DNA of 64,000 nucleotides from Ramlibacter tataouinensis (GTDB lineage: Bacteria > Pseudomonadota > Gammaproteobacteria > Burkholderiales > Burkholderiaceae_C). A program made the translations under genes and the position numbers. Where the stretch lies: assembly GCA_002427815.1 (NCBI GenBank), contig DIZF01000007.1, positions 36,707 through 100,706 on the forward strand, read 5' to 3'. Position 1 is the first letter of the stretch. The number at the start of each line of letters is the position of its first letter. The notes beneath the pieces are model-generated. The model was not told the DNA's origin. It did no database searches and saw only the letters and a list, made by a program, of their open reading frames with translations. This document shows positions 17,793 through 25,400 of the stretch, one piece after another.

Positions 17793-19028
17793 CTACACAA
17801 CGCCTGCCCCTATGAGGGCCTGAAGTTCATCCTGGCCAATACCGAGGGCACCGAATATTTCCGAATTGTGTTCACCAAGCTGGGGTGCGGGCATCCGCAT
17901 GGCCCCGGGAGTCTCTGATAGCCGCGGGACAATGTTGTGCATAGGCAGCACGTCCATATCCGTGTCTGGCAAATGCACCAGCACTTGGCGCCCCTCGATG
18001 TAAGGATGGATCTCCAGGTCGGCTGCGCTGCAAACAGGACCCACCGTCACGCCAGCTGCCTCGAACAGCGCAAGGCTCTCCGCTTGCGTGCGCTGGCGGA
18101 TGAAATCGGCAACGATGGCATCGATGGCATCGTTGTTGCGCAACCGGTCGGAGTTGGTGCGAAAGCGAGGGTCTTCGATCAATTCGCCCCGACCAATGGA
18201 GTTGAACAGGCGCTCAGCCATTGATTGCATCGCAGCAGAAAGCGCGACAAATTTGCCGTCGCTGCATTCATAGACGTTGCGGGGTGCCGTGTTGGGTGCG
18301 CGGCTTCCGTTTCGCAGGGTTGCCGCTCCGTTTAGACGAAGGTTTGCGGCTTCCGGCCCGAGGATGGAATGAATCGCCTCGAACAGGGACAAATCGATCA
18401 CCTGACCCGCTCCGCCGGTCACTTCGATCTGGCGCAACGCAATCATGGCGGCGGTCGCACCATAAAGGCCACAAACCATATCGGCCAACGCCAAAGGCGG
18501 AAGTACCGGCGGACGATCGGCAAAGCCATTCATTGCCGCAAAGCCGCTCATGGCTTCCACCAGGGTGCCAAAACCGGGCTTGTGTGCGTACGGACCTGTC
18601 TGCCCCCATCCCGAGACCCTGACAATGACAAGTCTGGGGTTTGCCTTGAGCAAGACCTCCGGTCCCAATCCCATCTTCTCGAGTCTTCCGGGTACGAAGT
18701 TTTCGATAAAAATCTGCGCGCCCGCTATCAGCTCGAGCAGAATCTCGCGCCCTCGATTTTCACGAAAGTCCAACGTGACGCTCTTCTTGTTGCGTGCGTA
18801 GACTTTCCAGTAAGTAGAAACGCCCTTGACTTTCCAGGCGCGAAGGTCATCACCCCGGCCTGGGATCTCGACTTTGATGACATCGGCGCCAAAGTCAGCA
18901 AGCACGTGCGAGACCACATTGCCCGCGACGAGTCGCGAGATATCGACAACCCTGACACCCGCCAAGGGGCCCCGCGCGTCGGGGGAGTAATCCTCGCGTG
19001 ACAACTGGTTGTCTGGTGCCGCTTGCAT
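17793..19028 (-). CDS. CaiB/BaiF family (class III) CoA-transferase
   Basis: A 411-residue class III CoA-transferase with the N-terminal LAGVRVVDISRLVAG, ADFGADVIKVE and FRENRGREILLELI. The catalytic aspartate lies in PLALADMVCG. These enzymes move CoA from a donor such as succinyl-CoA onto a carboxylic acid. It is the first gene of the operon running to 11842, and 108 bases separate it from the divergent LysR gene. It probably activates the acid imported by the TRAP system. Confidence 0.88.
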   Translation of the reverse strand: MQAAPDNQLSREDYSPDARGPLAGVRVVDISRLVAGNVVSHVLADFGADVIKVEIPGRGDDLRAWKVKGVSTYWKVYARNKKSVTLDFRENRGREILLELIAGAQIFIENFVPGRLEKMGLGPEVLLKANPRLVIVRVSGWGQTGPYAHKPGFGTLVEAMSGFAAMNGFADRPPVLPPLALADMVCGLYGATAAMIALRQIEVTGGAGQVIDLSLFEAIHSILGPEAANLRLNGAATLRNGSRAPNTAPRNVYECSDGKFVALSAAMQSMAERLFNSIGRGELIEDPRFRTNSDRLRNNDAIDAIVADFIRQRTQAESLALFEAAGVTVGPVCSAADLEIHPYIEGRQVLVHLPDTDMDVLPMHNIVPRLSETPGAMRMPAPQLGEHNSEIFGALGIGQDELQALIGAGVV

Positions 19029-19136
19029 GCTGTCAATAAGCCGGGAGCTGGTGCATGTAAGTATGATAGGTAGCCCAATAGACGTTGGGAAGTGCCGAAT
19101 TCACATGCCACCGATGCTTTTCTGATATAGCCAACC

Positions 19137-20129
19137 ATGGACGCGAAAAAGCTTCGTTACTTCGTCACCGTGGCGCAATTGGGGAGCTTCGCGGCGGCTG
19201 CAAGAATGCTGCATATCGCGCAGCCGGCTCTCAGCAGACATGTCAATGCGCTCGAGCAAAGACTGGGCGTGAAGCTGCTCAAACGTGACGCGCGAGGCGT
19301 GCGCCCCACCGAGGAGGGCGAGCTACTGCTGGTGCATGCACTCGATGCGCTGGAGCGCCTTGAGATGTTGCCAAGACTTGTCGGCAACCGAAGCGACCAG
19401 GTTGCGGGACGGGTGGTGATCGGCCTGCCCACTTCCGCGAGTGCGGTGCTCTCGACAGCGATGTTGCGGGAGGCACTTGAGCGCTTTCCACTGGTTCGAA
19501 TTCATTTGATCGAGTCGTTGTCCGGTTATCTGCAGGAATGGATCGATGCAGGTAGGCTCGACCTCGCAATACTCTTTGACGCTCGCGCTACCCCAGGCAT
19601 TCGTCTCGATCCCCTTGTGGTGGAAGATCTCTGGCTGGTCGGAGGACCGGCGTCGCTACCCGCATCGCTTTCCGACATTCCGCTTAGAGAGCTTCCTGGT
19701 TTTCGCTTGGTAGTGCCCAGCGCATCGCATTCGAATCGCCGCTTGGTCGAAGGCATCGCGTTGAGCCATAACCTACGCCTCGACGTAGTGGCCGAAGTCG
19801 ACTCGCTTTCAATCCAGAAGGACCTGGTGGCGGACGGCAAGTTGTTCACCATCCTGGCCCACAGCGCGATTCATGCGGAATTGGCGGCTGGCACACTGCG
19901 AGCCGCGAGGATCGTTTCACCGACCGTGAGCCGCTCAGTCGCGCTCGCATCGGTCTCGGCGCGAAGCAAGAATCCAGCTTGTAATGCGATTGCCCAGTTG
20001 ATACTCGACCTGAGTCGCCGGCTTGTGAATGCGCAAGTGTGGCGAGGCCTTCCTGCTTTCGGCCCTGAAGGCAGCGCCTCCCATGTATCTGAAGGCCTTG
20101 CCGCTAGACCGAATCAGCATAGCGGTTGA
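19137..20129 (+). CDS. LysR-family transcriptional regulator
   Basis: A 330-residue LTTR. The N-terminal winged helix MDAKKLRYFVTVAQLGSF..LHIAQPALSRHVNALE spans about residues 1-60, and the effector domain fills the rest. It is slightly longer than usual, with about 25 extra C-terminal residues. It is divergent from the CaiB/SMP-30/CitE/TRAP operon across 108 bases, the standard LTTR arrangement, so it probably activates that operon in response to the substrate or an intermediate. Confidence 0.9.
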   Translation: MDAKKLRYFVTVAQLGSFAAAARMLHIAQPALSRHVNALEQRLGVKLLKRDARGVRPTEEGELLLVHALDALERLEMLPRLVGNRSDQVAGRVVIGLPTSASAVLSTAMLREALERFPLVRIHLIESLSGYLQEWIDAGRLDLAILFDARATPGIRLDPLVVEDLWLVGGPASLPASLSDIPLRELPGFRLVVPSASHSNRRLVEGIALSHNLRLDVVAEVDSLSIQKDLVADGKLFTILAHSAIHAELAAGTLRAARIVSPTVSRSVALASVSARSKNPACNAIAQLILDLSRRLVNAQVWRGLPAFGPEGSASHVSEGLAARPNQHSG

Positions 20130-20256
20130 CACCACTTCCGTGCGGCGTGCATTATCCGGGCACATCTTCTATAGCGACTGTCCTTGATGCGCGCGATCAG
20201 CATCGTTCATCACTGTTGACTTGTGGCAAAGAGCATGAACCACGGCCGGCCCTTTC

Positions 20257-20406
20257 GCTCTATTTCATGTGGCGGCCCGCACGATCGGGTCGGACTTGGT
20301 TAGTCTGCTGCGCCACCTTGGGCCCTTCCTGCTGGCTGCGTTGGCGGTTATGGCGCTGATCACGTATGTGCCGAAACTATCTCTGGCGTACCGCTTTTTC
20401 TACTGA
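20257..20406 (+). pseudogene. Remnant of a TRAP large permease (dctM) C-terminus
   Basis: Forty-nine codons plus a stop read ALFHVAARTIGSDLV..., then PFLLAALAVMALITYVPKLS, a typical DctM last helix. No start or preceding DctM sequence exists, since the upstream bases belong to the LysR 3' region. It is the tail of a deleted transporter gene. It shows that the 20130-22440 zone was assembled by deletions and that the alcohol dehydrogenase downstream once belonged to a TRAP operon. Confidence 0.65.
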
Positions 20407-20415
20407 TCGACCAAC

Positions 20416-21525
20416 ATGATGAAGATTCCTGAATATTCTCGCGCGGCCGTACTGCGCAAATTCAAAGAGCCTCTGCAGATCGAGAATGTTCCGATTCCGA
20501 GCAATGTGGAAACCAATGCCGCACTGGTGAAGATCGAAGCCTGCTCGATCTGCGGCACCGATGTACACCTCTGGCAGGGCTCGCTTTCCCTCACCGTCAA
20601 TCTGCCTGTGATCATCGGCCATGAGATGGTCGGCCGAATCCTGCGATTGGGCCATATGGCCAGCCGCGACTCGGTAGGCAACCCGCTGCGTGTCGGCGAT
20701 CGCGTGCTGTACACGCATACCGCCTGCGGCAGCTGCTTCTTCTGCACAACGGCGCGCAAGCCCACGCTGTGCATGAACCGTCGCGCGTACATGTTCGAGA
20801 ACATGGAGCAGGAGCCGTTTCTTTTGGGCGGCTTCTCCGAGTACGGCTACATCCTGCCGCAGGCCGGGCGCCTCAAGGTACCCGACAACGTTCCGAACGA
20901 GCTGGCTAGCCTGTCCAGCTGCGCATTGCGCTCGGTCATGAATGCGATGTCGCAGCTCGGCGCGATCGACCCCAGCGAGGTGGTGGTGATCCAGGGCGCC
21001 GGCCCGCTCGGCTTGCTCGCTACGGCCAACGCCAAAATCCGAGGCGCGCGGAAGATCATCGTCATCGGTGCGCCCCAGGCCCGCTTGGACTTGGCTGCGG
21101 AATTTGGTGCAGATATCTGCATCTCGGTTGAAAACACAACCGCGCAGGAACGACTAGAACTGGTCCAGTCCCACACGAGCGGACGTGGCGCCGATATCGT
21201 GATGGAGTTCGCCGGCGTGCCAAGTGCATTCGTGGAAGGTTTGCACATGGCGCGCAGGGGTGGCCGCTACCTGATCGTGGGTCAGTTGGGCGAAGGCAAG
21301 ACGGAATTCCAGCCATCGCTGATTGTCAAGAAGAACCTCACCGTGATCGGCTCGTTCTCCGGGGACGCGCGCAGCTATTCGCTGGCCTTGGATTTCATCT
21401 CCACGCACGTGGACGATTTCCCGTTCGACAAGATGATCACCGGTCGATACAAGCTCGACGATGTGAACATTGCACTGGAGCGGATGAAGAACATGCAGGA
21501 GATCAAGCCTGTCATAACAGTCTGA
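20416..21525 (+). CDS. Zinc-dependent alcohol dehydrogenase (MDR family)
   Basis: A 369-residue medium-chain dehydrogenase. Catalytic zinc ligands are Cys-46 region (SICGTDVH) and the GHE motif IIGHEMVG. The structural-zinc cysteine cluster is CGSCFFC plus a later Cys in TLCM. The Rossmann motif is GAGPLGLLA near residue 193. It closely follows the dctM tail and is followed 12 bases later by the caiB stump, so it looks like the surviving middle of a former catabolic operon. It oxidises a secondary or primary alcohol with NAD(P). The substrate is unknown. Confidence 0.88.
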   Translation: MMKIPEYSRAAVLRKFKEPLQIENVPIPSNVETNAALVKIEACSICGTDVHLWQGSLSLTVNLPVIIGHEMVGRILRLGHMASRDSVGNPLRVGDRVLYTHTACGSCFFCTTARKPTLCMNRRAYMFENMEQEPFLLGGFSEYGYILPQAGRLKVPDNVPNELASLSSCALRSVMNAMSQLGAIDPSEVVVIQGAGPLGLLATANAKIRGARKIIVIGAPQARLDLAAEFGADICISVENTTAQERLELVQSHTSGRGADIVMEFAGVPSAFVEGLHMARRGGRYLIVGQLGEGKTEFQPSLIVKKNLTVIGSFSGDARSYSLALDFISTHVDDFPFDKMITGRYKLDDVNIALERMKNMQEIKPVITV

Positions 21526-21537
21526 CAGGAATTGACA

Positions 21538-21714
21538 ATGAAGAAATTCGAAGCGGACCGCACGGGTCCGCTGAAGGACGTCCGCGTACTGGACCTGTCC
21601 CGCCTTGTGGCAGTAGTCATGTTGTCGGTATATTTGGCCGACTTCGGCGCCGATGTCATCAAGATCGAGGGCGAGGGCGCGAGCGATGACCTGAGAAACT
21701 GGCGCGAGGAATGA
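21538..21714 (+). pseudogene. CaiB/BaiF CoA-transferase, N-terminal stump
   Basis: Fifty-eight residues carry the CaiB N-terminus (LKDVRVLDLSRLVA, LADFGADVIKIEGEG, DDLRNWREE). A stop follows at exactly the point where the family continues toward YWKVYARNK. The normal length is about 400, so roughly 85% is missing, including the catalytic aspartate. The next 75 bases encode an unrelated open stretch (MPGMNKVGETFATLNGGHM) before IS3 sequence begins. The deletion junction lies at 21710-21790. Confidence 0.8.
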
Positions 21715-21789
21715 GGACCGGTTCATGCCGGGCATGAACAAGGTCGGAGAGACCTTCGCCACGCTCAATGGCGGCCACATGTTCAACCT

Positions 21790-22412
21790 CAATCCACCGT
21801 ATCGAGCGCCTGATGCGCGAGCAGGCCTTGCGCGCCAGGCCTCGCCGCAGAGGACTGCCCAAGGACCTGGGCGAGCGCAGCGCCATTGCCGACAACATCC
21901 TGGACCGCCAATTCGTGGCGAGTGCGCCAAACCAGAAATGGGTGGCCGACTTCACCTACATCTGGACGGCCGAAGGCTGGCTTTATACGGCCGCGGTGCT
22001 GGACCTGTACTCGCGGCGTATCGTCGGCTGGTCGATGCAGGACAGCATGACCTCGCCGCTGGTGGCCGATGCGCTGATGATGGCCGTTTGGCGCCGAGGC
22101 AAGCCGGCCGCGTTGCTGCATCACTCCGACCAGGGCAGCCAATACACCAGCGAGCACTTCCAGCAGTTGCTCAAGGAGCAAGGCATTACCTGCAGCATGA
22201 GCCGCGCCGGTGAAGTCTGGGACAACTCTGCGATGGAGAGCTTCTTCAGTTCACTGAAGACCGAACGCACGGCCAGAAAGGTGTACCGGTCCAGGGAGCA
22301 AGCCCGCGCGGACGTCTTTGATTACATCGAGCGGTTCTACAACCCCACGAGACGTCATTCGACGATGGGCTACGTCAGTCCGATAGACTTTGAGAAAGCT
22401 CAAGAAGCTTAG
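21790..22412 (+). pseudogene. IS3-family transposase (OrfB), N-terminally truncated
   Basis: About 207 residues begin at HRIERLMREQALRARPRR. The rve DDE domain is intact: first Asp in WVADFTYIW, second in LHHSDQGSQYTS, and Glu in WDNSAMESFFSSLK. The C-terminal RRHSTMGYVSPIDFE is also normal. The N-terminal helix-turn-helix and the OrfA part are gone, so it cannot bind or move the element on its own. The frame's apparent ATG at 21768 lies in non-IS sequence. Confidence 0.85.
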
Positions 22413-22435
22413 GTCGGTGTCCACGGAATCGGCAG
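21790..22435 (+). mobile_element. 5'-truncated IS3-family element
   Basis: Only the transposase (OrfB) half and the right flank remain; OrfA, the frameshift window and the left end are absent. The right side probably ends around the GGTGTCCACGGAATCGGC stretch at 22415-22432. No left inverted repeat was found. The element sits at the junction between the caiB stump and the SDR gene at 22451 and likely caused the deletion. Confidence 0.75.
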
Positions 22436-22450
22436 CAGCGGTGTTCACCT

Positions 22451-23263
22451 TCACCTCCAGGCTGAATCCGTCGCCAATTGAGGCCAGCCTATGGGCGCCA
22501 AGCATGCCGCTGGGTCGTCTTTTCGCCACAGCGTTGCTGTCAGCCGCTTGCCATTAATCATTTCGCCCGAGGCGCGCGATGCGGCCCAACACACCGGCTC
22601 GACCAGGACACGAGCCGATATCAACTTCGCTTGCAGTTCGGGTTCATCGCGGCGCGCCATCGGCGTGTCGACTGGACCGCCGGGATTGAGCACGCACACG
22701 GCGACACCGGACCCCTGCAAGTCTTTGGCGAGCACCGCAGAGGCCGACTCGAGCGCGGCCTTGGACATGGCGTAGGGCAGGAAACCGGGCCGCAGCATCG
22801 CCGTCAGGCTCGTTCCGACGTTGATGATGCGTCCCCACCCCTGCGTGAAGCTGGAGAGCAGTTCGAGCGACAGAGCCACGGGCGAGCAGGCATTGACGTC
22901 CAGGAAGCGCTGCACCATGCCCGGCTCGACCTCCGGTGCCAGGACAGGCCGCTTGTAGTAATCCGCGCGAATGCTGCCCATCCCGATGCCGGCGTTGTTG
23001 ACGAGCGCCGTGAGGCCGCCGAACTCGCCCTGCACGGTATCGCGAACGGATCGCCGCCCGTCGCTCGACGCCAGATCCGCCACCAGGCCCACCATGCGAC
23101 CAGGCCCCGCCCCTCGCGGCAAGTGCGCCAGCGATTCCTCGCGCCGCACCACCGCCAGCACGTCCTGGCCTGCAGCCAGCAGGCCGGCGACCAGTTCCAG
23201 GCCGATGCCTCCGCCTGCGCCCGTGACGACAGCGACCGGCGGTGACTCAGTTGGCCGGCTCAT
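22451..23263 (-). CDS. Short-chain dehydrogenase/reductase
   Basis: A 270-residue SDR with TGAGGGIG at residues 14-21 and NNAGIGMG near 90. The catalytic Tyr/Lys is in YAMSKAAL near 166-170, with Thr/Ser in VGTSLTAML. Its start overlaps the OYE gene by 17 bases. It is the last gene of the 13-gene operon and ends only about 15 bases before the IS3 right flank. The C-terminal tail could have been altered by that event, but the family core is complete. Substrate unknown. Confidence 0.85.
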   Translation of the reverse strand: MSRPTESPPVAVVTGAGGGIGLELVAGLLAAGQDVLAVVRREESLAHLPRGAGPGRMVGLVADLASSDGRRSVRDTVQGEFGGLTALVNNAGIGMGSIRADYYKRPVLAPEVEPGMVQRFLDVNACSPVALSLELLSSFTQGWGRIINVGTSLTAMLRPGFLPYAMSKAALESASAVLAKDLQGSGVAVCVLNPGGPVDTPMARRDEPELQAKLISARVLVEPVCWAASRASGEMINGKRLTATLWRKDDPAACLAPIGWPQLATDSAWR

Positions 23264-24380
23264 AACCAGCCTTGGCGCGCCGGTCCAGCCACCACTGGTA
23301 GACGGGCGCCATCATCCGGTACTCGGGATCGACGCCCAGCCGGGCCGCGGCGTGATGCGCCCAGAACGGGTTGAAGAGCATCTCGCGTCCCAAGGCCACC
23401 AGGTCCGCTCGGCCCTCGGCGATGATCGACTCCGCATGCTGCGGCTCGATGATGAGCCCCACGGCCATCGTCGCCAGCCCTGCATCGCGTCGGATGCGCT
23501 CGGCGTAGGGAACCTGGAAGCCCATGCGACGCGGCACGCCCGCCGCCGTCGGCGAGCGAACGTTGAGGCCGCCTGCGGAGCAATCAATGGCATCCACGCC
23601 GCGAGCCTTCAGTTCGGTGGCCATGAGCACGGATTCGTCGAGGGTCCAGCCCGCCTCGTCCACGGACGAAATCCGGAAGAAAAGCGGCTTGTTTTCCGGC
23701 CAGGCCTGCCGCACGGCCCGAGCGATTTCGAGGACGAACCGCATGCGGTTCTCCAGGCTTCCGCCCCAGCGGTCGGTCCGGTGGTTCGACGCCGCCGACA
23801 GGAACTGGTGGAGCAGGTAGCCATGCGCGGCGTGCACTTCGATCACGTCGAAATCGGCGGCATCGGCACGACGCACGGCGCTGGCAAAGGACTCGATGAC
23901 CTGCGCAATGTCGTCCTCGGTCATCTCTCGGGGCACCGGCCATCCTTCCATGTACGCGATCGCGCTGGGTCCGATCACCTCCCAGTGATCTTCGCCTTCA
24001 ATCGGCGCGGAGCGATCCAGCGTTCCATAGCCCTCCCAGGGCCGATAGGTCCCGGCCTTGCGGCCCGCGTGGTTGAACTGGATGCCCGCGGCCGATCCCT
24101 GCGCATGCAAGAAGTCAACAATGCGCCGCAAAGGCGGGATCTGCTCGTCCTTCCACAGACCCATGTCGCCCACCGTGCCGAGGCCGCGGCGTTCCACCTT
24201 GGTCGCTTCAGTGAAGACAAGGCCTGCGCCGCCGAGGGCGAATTTGGCGAAATGCGCGAAGTGCCAGTCGGTCGCCCCGCCATCAAGGGCCACGTACTGG
24301 GCCATCGGCGACACGACGATGCGGTTCTTCAGCGTGAGGCCGCGCAGTTGCAGGGGTGAAAACAAGCGGCTTTCTGTCAT
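23247..24380 (-). CDS. Old yellow enzyme family NADH:flavin oxidoreductase (YqjM-like)
   Basis: A 377-residue TIM-barrel FMN enzyme that reduces activated C=C bonds such as enones. Motifs are LKNRIVVSPMAQY at the FMN site, GIQFNHAGRKA, EVHAAHGYLLHQFLSAASNHR, DRWGGSLENRMRF and LVALGREMLFNPFW. YqjM carries a redox-tuning Cys in SPMCMY; here an alanine stands in that position. ATG 24380 gives MTESRLFSPLQL; the longer frame to 24437 lacks support. It follows the Bug gene by 14 bases. In this operon it may reduce an unsaturated ring or side chain. Confidence 0.88.
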   Translation of the reverse strand: MTESRLFSPLQLRGLTLKNRIVVSPMAQYVALDGGATDWHFAHFAKFALGGAGLVFTEATKVERRGLGTVGDMGLWKDEQIPPLRRIVDFLHAQGSAAGIQFNHAGRKAGTYRPWEGYGTLDRSAPIEGEDHWEVIGPSAIAYMEGWPVPREMTEDDIAQVIESFASAVRRADAADFDVIEVHAAHGYLLHQFLSAASNHRTDRWGGSLENRMRFVLEIARAVRQAWPENKPLFFRISSVDEAGWTLDESVLMATELKARGVDAIDCSAGGLNVRSPTAAGVPRRMGFQVPYAERIRRDAGLATMAVGLIIEPQHAESIIAEGRADLVALGREMLFNPFWAHHAAARLGVDPEYRMMAPVYQWWLDRRAKAGYEPAN

Positions 24381-24394
24381 CTTCTGGAAACTCC

Positions 24395-25363
24395 TCAAGG
24401 CGCCTTGATGCCCGTGGTCTTGATAAACGTGGCCCAACGCGCGTATTCAGCCTTGTGGAAGGCCGCAAAGTCTTCCACCGACCCGCCCATAACCTGCGCG
24501 CCAATGCTACTGAACTGCTCGACGACCTCAGGCGACTTGAGAATCGCATCAATCTCGTGGTTGAGGCGGTGGACGATCTCCGGCGGCGTGCCGGCAGGCG
24601 CCCAGATCGCGAACCAGGGCACCAAGTTGAAGCCCGGCAGGGTCTCAGCCACAGTGGGCACGTCGGGCAGCAGCGGCGAACGGGTGGAGCTACTGATGGC
24701 GATCGGACGGATCTTTCCAGCCCTAATCTGCGGCAGAGAGGTACCGATGGTGTCGAAGATCATGGACACCTGACCGCCGAGCAGCGCCGTGAGCGCGGGG
24801 CCACCGCCGTTGTACATCACGTCAAGAATATCGACCTTTGCGGTCTGCTTCAGCAACTCGATCAGCAGTTGAGGCGACGCTCCGATACCGGTGCTGGCAT
24901 GCGTGAGTTCACCCGGCTTGGCGCGGGCGGCCGCAAGCAGCTCCGGCAGCGATTTGATTGTCGAGCTAGCAGGCACCGATAGTACGCTGGGCACTGCAGC
25001 GACCGGGATCACCGGGGCGAAGTCAGTGAGGGAGTTGTATGGCAGCTTGGGCATCAGCGCATCGTTCACGGCATGTGAACCGAAGGTTCCGAGCACCAGC
25101 GTATACCCGTCGGGCGCAGCGCGCGCCACCATCGCAGAGCCGATGGTGGCACCTGCGCCTGGCCGGTTGTCAATGATGACTGGCTGTCCCAGGCGTTCTG
25201 AGAGCTTCTGGCCGATCGGCCGGGCAAATACGTCAGTCATGCCACCGGGGGGGTACGGTACTACGAGGTGGATAGGTTTTTCTGGCCACGCAGCCAAAGC
25301 CACGCTCGGACCGGCCAGCAGCATCGCAGCGAGCACGCCCGCCATACGTCGGTTGAATTTCAT
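24395..25363 (-). CDS. Bug-family tripartite tricarboxylate receptor (TctC-like)
   Basis: A 322-residue periplasmic receptor. ATG 25363 after AAGGAGA gives a Sec signal (MKFNRRMAGVLAAMLLAGPSVALA) and mature AWPEKPIHLVVPYPPGGMTD, the classic Bug start. IIDNRPGAGATIGS and later LLPDVPTVAETLPGF are family marks. No TctA/TctB membrane partner occurs in the window, as is common for Bug proteins. It may bind the pathway's substrate, for uptake through a distant permease or for sensing. Confidence 0.9.
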   Translation of the reverse strand: MKFNRRMAGVLAAMLLAGPSVALAAWPEKPIHLVVPYPPGGMTDVFARPIGQKLSERLGQPVIIDNRPGAGATIGSAMVARAAPDGYTLVLGTFGSHAVNDALMPKLPYNSLTDFAPVIPVAAVPSVLSVPASSTIKSLPELLAAARAKPGELTHASTGIGASPQLLIELLKQTAKVDILDVMYNGGGPALTALLGGQVSMIFDTIGTSLPQIRAGKIRPIAISSSTRSPLLPDVPTVAETLPGFNLVPWFAIWAPAGTPPEIVHRLNHEIDAILKSPEVVEQFSSIGAQVMGGSVEDFAAFHKAEYARWATFIKTTGIKAP

Positions 25364-25400
25364 GCTTGTCTCCTTGTTTGTTGAATAAGTGCGGTATCCC

